DNA from: Saccharicrinis sp. UBA6048
GTDB taxonomy: Bacteria; Bacteroidota; Bacteroidia; Bacteroidales; Marinilabiliaceae
Reading direction: 5' to 3'
Length of the DNA: 64,000 nt
Assembly: GCA_002429115.1 (NCBI GenBank)
Contig: DIYS01000209.1
Coordinates: forward strand, 1 to 64,000
Part shown: piece by piece, positions 1 through 8,087 of the stretch
How the letters are laid out: each line of letters opens with the position of its first letter
Position numbering within the stretch: position 1 is the first letter of the stretch
Notes under the pieces: model-generated
What the model was told of the DNA's origin: nothing
The model's input: only the letters and a program-made list of their open reading frames with translations
The model's database searches: none
Translations under genes and position numbers: made by a program

Positions 1-84
1 GTTTTTTGGGAGATGGTCAAATGATATTTTTTAATTGTCAATATTTTTTAGAATTTTTTTATTTTCGATTCAAATTTGACTAGT

Positions 85-750
85 ATGAGAATAGCTTCCA
101 TTGTACTTTTATTGATGCTTAGTGCTGGACTTTATGCACAGGACTGGTGGTATGACGGTTATATTATTGTTGATAATAAGAAAGTGGAAGGAATGGTTTG
201 GGTGCCACCGCATAGCCAAACGACAGGCAATGTTGTCTGCGGAATTGATCTGGAAGGCTTTTATTCACTTGTGAAGTTTAGAAGTAATAATGGAGACGAG
301 AATATATATGGACCTCATGACATTGCAGGGTTCTCATTTAATCATGAAGGCTCTATTTATATCTTTCAAAGTAACTTATTGCATCATAAAAGTATCATAA
401 AGTCGGAACAAATACGTGAACGATTTTTGAATGTAGTTTATCTGGGTGAGGTTAGTTTATTACGCGATATCAGATTGATGCAGCATGATGTAACCGGCAT
501 TAAAGGCGGCGGTAACCAGGAGTATTTAACCTACTATGAATACTATTTGTATTCTCAGGAGAAAGGACTTCATCATATCTCAGCAAGTAAAACTAAAAAC
601 CTTTATCAGGTATTGGTTGAGGGCGGAATCAGTGAATCATTTCTTTTTCAAACGGATGTAAAAGTAACGATTAGAAATCTTCCTTTGCTATTTGAGGAAT
701 ATGAGCAATGGAATAGTAAGCAACAGGACAAAAACGACCTGACTATTTAA
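85..750 (+). CDS. Secreted protein of unknown function
   Basis: Not recognised as a named family. The first in-frame codon is a TTG at 76, but the ATG at 85 gives a clean signal peptide (MRIASIVLLLMLSAGLYAQ) with cleavage expected after AQ, so I start there. The mature protein of about 200 residues is rich in Tyr, Gly and beta-prone segments and begins with a WWYDGYIIVDNKKVEG stretch, suggesting a small periplasmic or outer-membrane-associated beta protein. It has no cysteine pair, lipobox or membrane helix. Its 3' end overlaps the convergent znuB-like gene by 8 bp (743-750), so there is no room for a separate terminator between them. Function cannot be assigned. Confidence 0.7.
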   Translation: MRIASIVLLLMLSAGLYAQDWWYDGYIIVDNKKVEGMVWVPPHSQTTGNVVCGIDLEGFYSLVKFRSNNGDENIYGPHDIAGFSFNHEGSIYIFQSNLLHHKSIIKSEQIRERFLNVVYLGEVSLLRDIRLMQHDVTGIKGGGNQEYLTYYEYYLYSQEKGLHHISASKTKNLYQVLVEGGISESFLFQTDVKVTIRNLPLLFEEYEQWNSKQQDKNDLTI

Positions 751-1552
751 AAACCCTCACCAGTTTAATAAAGGCGTAAAGTAAAGTCAATGTGATGATA
801 ATGGTAGCACCAGAAGGTAAATCAAAGAAATAGGCCAGGAGCAATCCACTAATGCTACCTATCAGGCTGACAATAATACCACCTATCATCATACGATACA
901 GACTTTTGGTAAACAGATTCGCTGTGGCTGCCGGTATTGTAAAGAGTGACAGAACCAGAATAATACCCATAACCTTAATGGACAGAACGATTGCAATAGC
1001 TACAACCACACTGCTGAGGTAGTTAAAAACATTGACAGGTAATCCGGATACTTTCGCAAATTCAGAGTCGAAAGCAATTGACAAAATAGGTTTGTAAAAA
1101 GCTGCGGTGATGCCCACCGTAAGAATAGAAACGATACCAAGCAAATAGAGGTCATTAATCTGAACTGTAAGAATATCGCCAAAAAGAAAACCCATCAGGT
1201 TGGGCGTATAGCCAGGTGTTAAAAACACAAATAGAATACCAATTGCCATACCCAATGACCAAAGGATAGCGATTGAACTGTCCTCGCGCAAGCCAGCTTT
1301 TTTGCTGCTCCACTCTATGCCTAAGGCTGATAGAATTGCAAAAACAGCAGCACCCAAAAATGGCGACCAACCCAGGAAATAAGCTAGTCCCATGCCACCA
1401 AATGAGGCATGGGTGATGCCTCCGCTGATAAATACTGATCGTTTGGCAACAATATAACTGCCCACAACGCCTGCGAGAACAGACGTTAATACCGCTGCCA
1501 CCAAAGCATTTCTGAAAAATGTATATTGAAATAATTCAACGAATTCATTCAT
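743..1552 (-). CDS. znuB: Zinc/metal ABC transporter permease (ABC-3 family, ZnuB-like)
   Basis: Polytopic inner-membrane protein of 269 residues, the usual size for the ABC-3 permease family that moves zinc, manganese or iron through ZnuABC/MntABC-type importers. About eight hydrophobic helices are visible from residue 14 to the C terminus, and the family-typical segment GGITHASFGGMGLAYFLG occurs near residue 43. It is the last gene of a three-gene run, overlapping the ATPase gene by 8 bp (1545-1552), which implies translational coupling. The His-rich binding protein encoded first in the operon points to zinc rather than manganese. Metal specificity is inference; family membership is clear. 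Confidence 0.92.
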   Translation of the reverse strand: MNEFVELFQYTFFRNALVAAVLTSVLAGVVGSYIVAKRSVFISGGITHASFGGMGLAYFLGWSPFLGAAVFAILSALGIEWSSKKAGLREDSSIAILWSLGMAIGILFVFLTPGYTPNLMGFLFGDILTVQINDLYLLGIVSILTVGITAAFYKPILSIAFDSEFAKVSGLPVNVFNYLSSVVVAIAIVLSIKVMGIILVLSLFTIPAATANLFTKSLYRMMIGGIIVSLIGSISGLLLAYFFDLPSGATIIITLTLLYAFIKLVRVFK

Positions 1553-2282
1553 GATCGTGGTGCTTTAAAACGCGATGAGGAACAGGACCGTGACTGATTA
1601 ATTCAATCGGACAGTTGTACACTTTTAATAACTCGTTTGTGATTTTATTAGATGCATGGTAATGCAGTCCTCCATTGACACATGCAATGGTTTTTACCAT
1701 GGACGAAATGGTACCCACATCATGCGATACAAGCAGAATGGCCATATCCTTATTCAACTCTGCTAGCTGGTTGTATAGGTTTGCTTCAAACGATTTGTCC
1801 ACATAAGTATTTGGTTCATCCAATATAAGTAGGTTAGGCTCACTTATTAATGCACGACAAAGAAACACACGTTGCATTTGGCCTCCTGATAATTCACCAA
1901 TGGCTGTGTTATGTTCTTTCTCCAAACCTACAAAACTTAACAAATCCTGCATTTTCCTCTTATCCGAAGGTGAAGATTTCCATAGTCGGCGCTTTCTTGT
2001 GCTGCCGGATAAAATCACTTCTGATACAGTTATAGGAAATTGTTTGTCAATGGAATTTACTTGCGGTAAATAGCCTATGCGTAAATCAGGATGCTTCTCA
2101 ACTCTACCTTTTTCCTGGTCAATAAGACCTAATATAACCTTTAGAAGAGTGGTTTTTCCACCCCCATTAGGACCAATGATGCCAATAAAATCATTTTCAG
2201 CAACTGTTAAGTTGACATCGTGCAGCACAATGTTTTTATCATAGCCGGCTGAAATATCTTGTAATTGGATCAAAGGAGACAT
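1545..2282 (-). CDS. znuC: Zinc/metal ABC transporter ATP-binding protein (ZnuC-like)
   Basis: ATPase subunit of the metal importer, 245 residues. All nucleotide-binding motifs are present: Walker A GPNGGGKTT at about 37-45, Q-loop at YLPQ (71-74), signature LSGGQMQR at 131-138, Walker B LLILDEP at 151-157 and the H-loop SHD. It has a short His-containing tail (HHDHE) which may be incidental or metal-related. It sits between the binding-protein and permease genes with 6 bp to the former and an 8-bp overlap with the latter, so one operon. It should act at the cytoplasmic face of the inner membrane, powering zinc import. Confidence 0.93.
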   Translation of the reverse strand: MSPLIQLQDISAGYDKNIVLHDVNLTVAENDFIGIIGPNGGGKTTLLKVILGLIDQEKGRVEKHPDLRIGYLPQVNSIDKQFPITVSEVILSGSTRKRRLWKSSPSDKRKMQDLLSFVGLEKEHNTAIGELSGGQMQRVFLCRALISEPNLLILDEPNTYVDKSFEANLYNQLAELNKDMAILLVSHDVGTISSMVKTIACVNGGLHYHASNKITNELLKVYNCPIELISHGPVPHRVLKHHDHE

Positions 2283-2288
2283 ATCGGC

Positions 2289-3170
2289 TTATTGTTTTTC
2301 CAGCTGTGAAATAAAATTCTCCATCTGCTGTTTCCAGTTCTCACTCAATGGATTTACCTGTACAGTTTTTGCTCCAATCTCCTTTGCAATAATTTCTGCA
2401 TTGGACTGATCAAATTCCTGCTGGATATAGATGGTCTTTATTTTATTAGCTCTTGCTTCTTCAATAGTTGATTTTAATCGTGCAGGCGTTGGAGTTTTAC
2501 CTTCAAATTCAATGGTCAACTGATTAAAACCATAAGCTCTGGCCAGATAAGTATAGGCTGGATGAAAAATCATAAATGTAAGCTTATCGTTCTTCTGCTG
2601 GATAGTGCTCAATCGTTCATCCATGGCATCCAGTTCACTAATAAAGCTTTCGTAGTTAGCTGCAATTACATCTTTTGTTGCAGGAAATAGCTCAGATAAG
2701 TGATCTTTAAGGTTCTTCATAATATGCTTTACCTCAACAGGTGATGTCCATGTATGCGGATCAGCACCTGCACTGCATGTGCATGAATGTCCATGATCGT
2801 GTCCGTGGTCATGGTGATGATGTCCACCCTGAATCACTTGAATGCCTTCTGATAAATCGTACCACTTCATTGTTGGATTGGCAGCTTTAAGTTTTTCGTT
2901 CCAGGCAGCTTCAAATCCTAAATGGCCCATTTTAAAATAGGCGATTGATTGATCGAGCTTTTTAATTTGAGAAGCAGATGGTGCGTAAGTGGCATGTTCT
3001 GCACCCTTTGGAATCATCACATTAACTTCGATGGCATCGCCGGCAAGTCGTTCAATAAAATACTTTTGTGGAGCAATACTTACTGATACGATTGGTTTAT
3101 CGCTATTCTTTTTTGGCGACTGGCATCCGATTGCAAGCATTAAGATGCTTAAATATATGGCTATTCTCAT
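2289..3170 (-). CDS. znuA: Zinc ABC transporter substrate-binding lipoprotein (ZnuA-like)
   Basis: Cluster A-1 metal-binding protein of 293 residues. The N terminus MRIAIYLSILMLAIGC ends in a lipobox with Cys16, so it is probably membrane-anchored. A His-rich loop at about 117-132 (GGHHHHDHGHDHGH followed by CTC) is the typical zinc-scavenging insert of ZnuA proteins. Conserved metal-site histidines are visible in GAEHATYAPS, in ADPHTWTSP and in FHPAYTYLARAYG. It is the first gene of the znuA-znuC-znuB operon; a 15-bp palindrome 65 bp upstream is a candidate repressor site. It should capture zinc in the periplasm and hand it to the permease. Confidence 0.93.
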   Translation of the reverse strand: MRIAIYLSILMLAIGCQSPKKNSDKPIVSVSIAPQKYFIERLAGDAIEVNVMIPKGAEHATYAPSASQIKKLDQSIAYFKMGHLGFEAAWNEKLKAANPTMKWYDLSEGIQVIQGGHHHHDHGHDHGHSCTCSAGADPHTWTSPVEVKHIMKNLKDHLSELFPATKDVIAANYESFISELDAMDERLSTIQQKNDKLTFMIFHPAYTYLARAYGFNQLTIEFEGKTPTPARLKSTIEEARANKIKTIYIQQEFDQSNAEIIAKEIGAKTVQVNPLSENWKQQMENFISQLEKQ

Positions 3171-3234
3171 ATTGTTTTATTGTAAATTAAAAAGGAATAA
3201 TGTGGGAGCAAAAATAGTTGAATACTCACATAAA

Positions 3235-3249
3235 TGCAACAATGTTGCA
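3235..3249. promoter_or_regulatory. Candidate Zur-type operator upstream of znuA
   Basis: Perfect palindrome TGCAAC-AAT-GTTGCA, two 6-bp arms around a 3-bp centre, 65 to 79 bp upstream of the znuA start and before the end of the neighbouring LytTR gene. Zinc importers are commonly repressed by the Fur-family regulator Zur binding short palindromes close to the promoter. The palindrome is seen; its assignment to Zur is inference from position and gene function. Confidence 0.5.
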
Positions 3250-3271
3250 GAATAAAAAGACTTATTAGTCT

Positions 3272-4138
3272 TTAATTTGTTTGACCAAAAAGTGTAAATA
3301 CTGATTCTGTGTAAGTTCTGGAAACGGGAATTTCAATTATTGGTTGAGTATCAAGCTTAATTTTCAATCCTTCCTTGGTGCGTTCGATCAATTTTACCTT
3401 TTGAAAGTTGATCATATAGGATCTGTGACAACGGACTATGTCTAATGGTTTCAGATCGTCTTCCAACCTTTTTAAAGTATTTCTAAGGAGGAATTTATTT
3501 TGCTTATGGTTATCTGAATAATAAATGGTGACATAGTTATCAGCGCCCTGGAGGTATAAAACATCGTCCAATTTAATAGAGAAGCGCATGGTTCCCTTTT
3601 CGTCCCTGAAGAAAATCATCCCTTTAGGTTCTGTTACTTCACCATCCCGCTCGGTTATGGCCTCCAGCTTTTCCGTATTATCAATCCATGCAAAATACAA
3701 CCACGATACAGTATATGGGATAAGTAATACCAAAGCCGTGTTTTGAATAGATACTTTAATGGTTTCTTCAAACGATCGTATATCATTTAGAATCAACATC
3801 TCATATAAAGTGTAAAATAATGACATGCTGATTATTTCAGCGGCAATCCAGATAAGAAAATTACCAAGCGATATTCGATTGCCACGTTTCGAATAATGAT
3901 ACATGATAATGCGGCTGATCACCACCACCAATACACCTGTTAGTATAACTAAACTTGAATAAAAGAATAACTGAAGTTTGGTAATAGGAAACCAATTATT
4001 AACATTGAACGGTGCGTAAATATTGATAAATACCAAAGCAAATGTAGCGGTAAAAAGAATCAAGCGGATGATGTTTCTTTTTGTGAGTAGATACTTTGGA
4101 AGTGGTTTACTAAAATCCATGGTCGTATAAAGATGCAT
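3272..4138 (-). CDS. Membrane-anchored LytTR-domain transcription regulator
   Basis: About 288 residues from the ATG at 4138; the longer frame to 4150 would need a TTG start. The N-terminal half has four hydrophobic segments (around RLILFTATFALVFINIY, LFFYSSLVILTGVLVVVI, FLIWIAAEIISMSLFY and ALVLLIPYTVSWLYFAW). The C-terminal hundred residues form a LytTR DNA-binding domain: FSIKLDDVLYLQGADNYV, LRNTLKRLEDDL, VRCHRSYMIN and the closing IPVSRTY. There is no receiver domain, so the membrane part probably senses or anchors. Such four-helix LytTR proteins are common orphan regulators in Bacteroidota. Its target is unknown; the convergent and divergent neighbours do not indicate one. Confidence 0.85.
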   Translation of the reverse strand: MHLYTTMDFSKPLPKYLLTKRNIIRLILFTATFALVFINIYAPFNVNNWFPITKLQLFFYSSLVILTGVLVVVISRIIMYHYSKRGNRISLGNFLIWIAAEIISMSLFYTLYEMLILNDIRSFEETIKVSIQNTALVLLIPYTVSWLYFAWIDNTEKLEAITERDGEVTEPKGMIFFRDEKGTMRFSIKLDDVLYLQGADNYVTIYYSDNHKQNKFLLRNTLKRLEDDLKPLDIVRCHRSYMINFQKVKLIERTKEGLKIKLDTQPIIEIPVSRTYTESVFTLFGQTN

Positions 4139-4361
4139 TAAAATCTCCAATTAGCTACAATATCAACCATGTTTTTGGAAATAATACTAAAAACTGAGTT
4201 AATAATTTCGTCCCTTATAAATGAAATTCACCCCAAAATATAGTATTTAAGCCCAAAAGAGGGGTGGAAGTCCCATAAAATTGTTCAGTTTTTAATTGTT
4301 GCTTTTGTTTGTATCAGAGTCGTAAATGAACAATTGATTTAGCGTACAATTATGAAACTCC

Positions 4362-5495
4362 ATGAATTATTTTTTTCTATATCAAACTCTGAAAGCACAA
4401 TTTTCATCGGGCGCTGCCACACACACTTCCGGTGATCGTGCTTTTGGTTTTTTATCAAAAGAGTTTCATTCATTAAATAATTTCCCAATAGCTTCTGATA
4501 AACAGACTGCATTTGACATTGAGTTGAATGGCGATAATCCAAACGCAAACTTTTCTTACCCGGTATTTCATCCTTTAAGAGGACAGGCATCGGACGGCTG
4601 TATAATTCTGTTGCATGGATTAAACGAACGAAGCTGGGACAAATATTTGCCTTGGGGGTATCAACTGGCCAACTATACGCGCAAGACGGTAATCCTTTTT
4701 CCCATTGCTTATCATATGAACCGGTCACCAGAAGCATGGAGTAATCCAAGACTGATGCGTGAGTATGTTCAACAACGCAAGGCTTCATCTCCGGATGTAA
4801 GAAGTGCCAGTGTGGCCAATGTGGCATTAAGCAATCGATTGACAAAGTGTCCGGAACGATTTTTACTATCCGGCTACCAGGCAGCAACTGATTTGCTTGA
4901 ACTGATAAAAAGTATCCAGTCGGGCGCATTATCTTTTATCAAGAAAAATTCGCAGGTGGATTTGTTTGGATATTCAATTGGTGCATTTCTTTCACATATA
5001 ATGATGATGGCGCATGGAAATGATAAGCTGTCAAATAGCCGGCTGTTTATTTTTTGTGGTGGCAGTGCTTTTGAAGATTGGCAAGGTGAGTCAAAATTTA
5101 TAATGGATAGTCTTGCTTTTGAGCGATTGCATGCCTTCTATAATCAGAACATCATGAAGGTAAAAAATCCAAAAGTCAAGGAGATTATTAATAACACCGC
5201 TTTAGGGCAGGCATTTTTCGATCTGTTATCGTTAGAAAACTTAAAGCGACATGGAGGGAACTATTATTGCTCACTTCGAGATAGAGTGTCTGCAGTGGTA
5301 CTTAAAAATGATAAGGTGGTAATAGCAGACAAAGTAAAAAGAGCGTTAAAGGGAATGCGTGTGGATGAGTGGAACTTTAATTATAGTTATTCACACATAA
5401 TGCCATTTCCTGTTGCTTCAAATAAATTGGTTAATCAGGTTAATGAGGCATTTGAAAGGTTAATGCTTCGCGCGTCTCTACTTTTTACAACATAA
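4362..5495 (+). CDS. Alpha/beta-hydrolase-like protein of unknown substrate (possibly DUF6051)
   Basis: Protein of 377 residues with alpha/beta-hydrolase features: a strand-turn GCIILLHGLNER (about 79-90) resembling the oxyanion-hole HG motif, a nucleophile elbow LFGYSIGAFLSH with Ser205 in GxSxG, and a late His in SYSHIMPFP as the probable catalytic base. It has no signal peptide or membrane helix, so it is presumably cytoplasmic. I believe it belongs to a Bacteroidota family of about 370 residues listed as DUF6051, but that is recollection only. An ATG 10 bp upstream (4352) opens a different frame that stops after 27 codons. The downstream gap holds a MITE-like repeat. The substrate is unknown. 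Confidence 0.75.
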   Translation: MNYFFLYQTLKAQFSSGAATHTSGDRAFGFLSKEFHSLNNFPIASDKQTAFDIELNGDNPNANFSYPVFHPLRGQASDGCIILLHGLNERSWDKYLPWGYQLANYTRKTVILFPIAYHMNRSPEAWSNPRLMREYVQQRKASSPDVRSASVANVALSNRLTKCPERFLLSGYQAATDLLELIKSIQSGALSFIKKNSQVDLFGYSIGAFLSHIMMMAHGNDKLSNSRLFIFCGGSAFEDWQGESKFIMDSLAFERLHAFYNQNIMKVKNPKVKEIINNTALGQAFFDLLSLENLKRHGGNYYCSLRDRVSAVVLKNDKVVIADKVKRALKGMRVDEWNFNYSYSHIMPFPVASNKLVNQVNEAFERLMLRASLLFTT

Positions 5496-5514
5496 TGAGA
5501 ATGGGATTGGCCTG

Positions 5515-5680
5515 TAATACCAATTTTAATTTGGAATTAGTGTTTAATTGTTGTAGTTATTTTGAGTTAAGGCAAGGCAAAAAATAGAGTCATAGCCAAA
5601 GTTATGGCGATATTTTTTAACGCTGCATTAGCTTAAAAGAGCAAAAGAATAGCGCTAAGTTCAATATAATATTGGTATAA
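5515..5680. mobile_element. Candidate MITE (about 166 bp)
   Basis: The two ends form imperfect terminal inverted repeats: reading 5515-5542 forward against 5680-5653 reversed gives 21 identical bases of 28, including an uninterrupted TACCAAT. The middle (about 5580-5618) contains a second AT-rich hairpin with AAAAAATA and TATTTTTT arms. The element carries no ORF. It lies between the hydrolase-like gene and the transketolase terminator. Structure is seen; mobility is inference, because only one copy occurs in the window. Confidence 0.5.
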
Positions 5681-5681
5681 G

Positions 5682-5720
5682 AAAAAGGGTGATTGGTTAA
5701 ACGTGACCATCACCCTTTTT
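5682..5720. terminator. Intrinsic terminator downstream of transketolase
   Basis: GC-containing hairpin with arms AAAAAGGGTGAT and ATCACCCTTTTT around a short loop, extended by GGT/ACC with one bulge. A T-run follows on both strands, so it can end the leftward transketolase transcript and rightward read-through. Confidence 0.8.
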
Positions 5721-5741
5721 TAGATTGTATCTAGTAAATGC

Positions 5742-7766
5742 TTATTTTCCTAGCATTTCAGTTACCTGGTTTAATACATTTTCACCAGTGAATCCGAATT
5801 CTTTGTCAAGCACAGTGTAAGGTGCTGAGTAACCAAAATGGTCTAAGCCCCAAACTTTACCATTAGCTCCAACAAGACCTTCCAATGTAACAGGTAAACC
5901 GGCAGTCATACCAAAACGAGGTGTGTCAGCTGGTAATACAGATGCCTGATAAGCTGCATCCTGATTGCGGAACAGACCTTCAGAAATCACTGAAACCACA
6001 TTTACTTTCAATCCTTTTTGCTCGCGCAATAGTTTAGCACCATCCACTAAAGTTGCTACTTCAGAACCTGATGCCAATAGAACAACATCAGGAGTGTCAG
6101 CGTCTTTTTCTACGATGTAAGCACCTTGCTCAGCCTGAAGCGCCATTTCATAAGAGCTCCCAGGAAGGTTGGCAATGTTCTGGCGTGATAAAATCAAAGC
6201 CGTTGGAGTTTTAGTGTTCTCCATTGCCATTTTCCAAGCTACTGTACCTTCGTTTACATCAGCCGGACGCAATACCAACATGCTATTATCGCCGTGGTGA
6301 TTTTTTAGTTTCTCCAGTAAGCGAATTTGAGCTTCCTGCTCAATTGGCTGGTGTGTAGGACCATCTTCTCCAACTCGGAATGCATCGTGCGTCCAGATGT
6401 ATTTTACAGGTAATTGCATCAATGAGGCCATACGGGCAGCTGGCTTCATATAATCTGAGAATACGAAGAAAGTACCACATGCAGCAACTACACCACCGTG
6501 CAATGCCATACCGTTAGCAATAGCACCCATGGTTAACTCAGCTACACCAATCTGTAAAAATGCTCCTGAGAAATCACCTTTTTTAAATACAGTTGTTTTC
6601 TTTAAGAAACCATCTGTTTTATCTGAGTTAGCCAAATCGGCCGACATCACAATCATATTTTCAACCTGCTCAGCCAATGCACCCAATACGGTTGCAGAAG
6701 CAGCACGGGTAGCCGAACCTGCTTTTTGCTCAATAGCAGCGTAGTCAACAGTAGTTTCACCCGCGATGAACTTAGCAAGCTTAGCCGCTAGCTCAGGATT
6801 TGCTTTTGCCCATTCAGCTTCTTCAGCTTTTTTGTCGGCCACATAAGCAGCTTTGTTTTTGTGAGCTTCAGTATATAATTCAGCGACTTCAGCAAAAATC
6901 TGGAATGGATTTTCAGCATCGCCACCAAGATTTTTGATCGTATCAGCAAATGATGCACCTGCGGCACTCAAAGGCTGACCGTGGGTAGACACCATTTTTT
7001 CAAATGAATCACCTCCTTCTGTAACAGCACCTTTACCCATAACTGTTTTACCAATAATAAGGAATGGTTTCTCTGTTTCAGCATTAGCGATGTCTAGTGC
7101 TTTGCGAATCTGGTCGTGATCATTACCATCAATAGTCATGGTAGCCCATCCCCAGGCTTCGTATTTTTTAGCAGTATCTTCAATGGTTACATCGTCACAA
7201 ACCGTTGATAACTGAATATCATTTGAATCATAGAACATTACAAGGTTGCTCAAGCCAAGATGGCCAGCAATACGTCCCGCTCCCTGAGAAATTTCTTCCT
7301 GAATACCACCATCAGAGATGAAAGTATAGGTTTTGTGAGCCATCCACTCACCAAAGCGAGCTACTAAGAAACGTTCTGCAATAGCTGCACCAACAGCCAT
7401 TACATGACCTTGTCCTAGAGGACCAGAAGTGTTTTCTACACCTCGTGGAAAATCCACTTCAGGGTGACCAGGTGTTGGACTTCCCCATTGGCGGAAGTTT
7501 TTCAAATCATCCAGACTGTATGTGCCTGTCAATGCTAATCCGGCATACAACATTGGCGACATGTGGCCAGGGTCAAGGAAAAAACGGTCGCGGTTAAACC
7601 AGGTACGATCTGCAGGGTCATAGTTCAAGTACTCCGAAAACAATACGTGCATAAAATCTGCTCCACCCATTGCACCACCCGGGTGACCTGATTTTGCTTT
7701 TTCAACCATAGCGGCTGATAAAATCCGAATGTTGTCGGCTGCTAACTTTGAAATGTTCTTGTCCAT
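5742..7766 (-). CDS. tkt: Transketolase
   Basis: Full-length thiamine-diphosphate enzyme of 674 residues that transfers two-carbon units between sugar phosphates in the non-oxidative pentose phosphate pathway (cytoplasm). The N-terminal domain shows AKSGHPGGAMGGADFMHVLF, the His-containing PGHMSP, GPLGQGHVMAVG and the diphosphate/metal motif, here SDGGIQEE where many enzymes have GDG; the metal-ligand Asn is in DSNDIQLS. The pyrimidine-binding domain follows (VAELTMGAIANGMALHGG, THDAFRVGEDGPTHQPIEQ), then the C-terminal domain (LLASGSEVATLVDG). It is a single-gene unit with its own terminator and a leader containing two hairpins. Confidence 0.96.
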   Translation of the reverse strand: MDKNISKLAADNIRILSAAMVEKAKSGHPGGAMGGADFMHVLFSEYLNYDPADRTWFNRDRFFLDPGHMSPMLYAGLALTGTYSLDDLKNFRQWGSPTPGHPEVDFPRGVENTSGPLGQGHVMAVGAAIAERFLVARFGEWMAHKTYTFISDGGIQEEISQGAGRIAGHLGLSNLVMFYDSNDIQLSTVCDDVTIEDTAKKYEAWGWATMTIDGNDHDQIRKALDIANAETEKPFLIIGKTVMGKGAVTEGGDSFEKMVSTHGQPLSAAGASFADTIKNLGGDAENPFQIFAEVAELYTEAHKNKAAYVADKKAEEAEWAKANPELAAKLAKFIAGETTVDYAAIEQKAGSATRAASATVLGALAEQVENMIVMSADLANSDKTDGFLKKTTVFKKGDFSGAFLQIGVAELTMGAIANGMALHGGVVAACGTFFVFSDYMKPAARMASLMQLPVKYIWTHDAFRVGEDGPTHQPIEQEAQIRLLEKLKNHHGDNSMLVLRPADVNEGTVAWKMAMENTKTPTALILSRQNIANLPGSSYEMALQAEQGAYIVEKDADTPDVVLLASGSEVATLVDGAKLLREQKGLKVNVVSVISEGLFRNQDAAYQASVLPADTPRFGMTAGLPVTLEGLVGANGKVWGLDHFGYSAPYTVLDKEFGFTGENVLNQVTEMLGK

Positions 7767-7791
7767 TACGCTTTTAAAATTTTAAAAATTT

Positions 7792-7926
7792 CATACAGTT
7801 TCTTTCCTGTATGGAACTAGTTAAGCAGCCCGATATCTATTGAGCTACCTAACAGATTTCTATTGTTGTTTCTTTAACTGGTAAATACACAACAATAGAA
7901 CAGTTTTCAAACTGACGGCAAAAATA
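7792..7926 (-). promoter_or_regulatory. Structured 5' leader of transketolase
   Basis: Two inverted repeats lie in the region transcribed ahead of tkt. One has perfect 12-bp arms (TTCTATTGTTGT at 7858-7869 and its complement at 7889-7900) around a 19-nt loop; the other is CATACAG/CTGTATG at 7792-7798 and 7807-7813. A leftward TATTTTTG (-7-like, 7926-7919) lies just upstream, but no good -33 element is apparent. The rest of the tkt-pdxB gap holds only the pdxB promoter. A regulatory role is inference. Confidence 0.4.
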
Positions 7927-7985
7927 CACTTTTTTCTAAAGTGGATAAATTTAATTTGATATGACTTTTAATTGCTTTGTCCTGA

Positions 7986-8018
7986 TTTGTAATATTTAAC
8001 AATACTCTTGTAGCTTTG
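7986..8018 (+). promoter_or_regulatory. Candidate promoter for pdxB
   Basis: TTTG at 7986-7989 and TAGCTTTG at 8011-8018, separated by 21 bp, fit the Bacteroidota -33/-7 promoter pattern (TTTG, TAnnTTTG). The -7 element ends 70 bp before the pdxB start. Confidence 0.55.
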
Positions 8019-8087
8019 TAGTCCTATAAGACATTGGAAAAGAGTAGTGGTTATTGTTACTTTTGATGAATTCTAGATTAGAGATAT

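Noticed and set aside
4352..4435. Short alternative frame starting ATG at 4352
   Set aside because: It stops after 27 codons; I considered an N-terminal frameshift of the hydrolase-like gene but the 4362 start gives an uninterrupted plausible protein.
4339..4929. 196-codon leftward open frame
   Set aside because: It is antisense to the hydrolase-like gene, which has a GxSxG elbow and coherent fold motifs; the leftward product has no recognisable domain.
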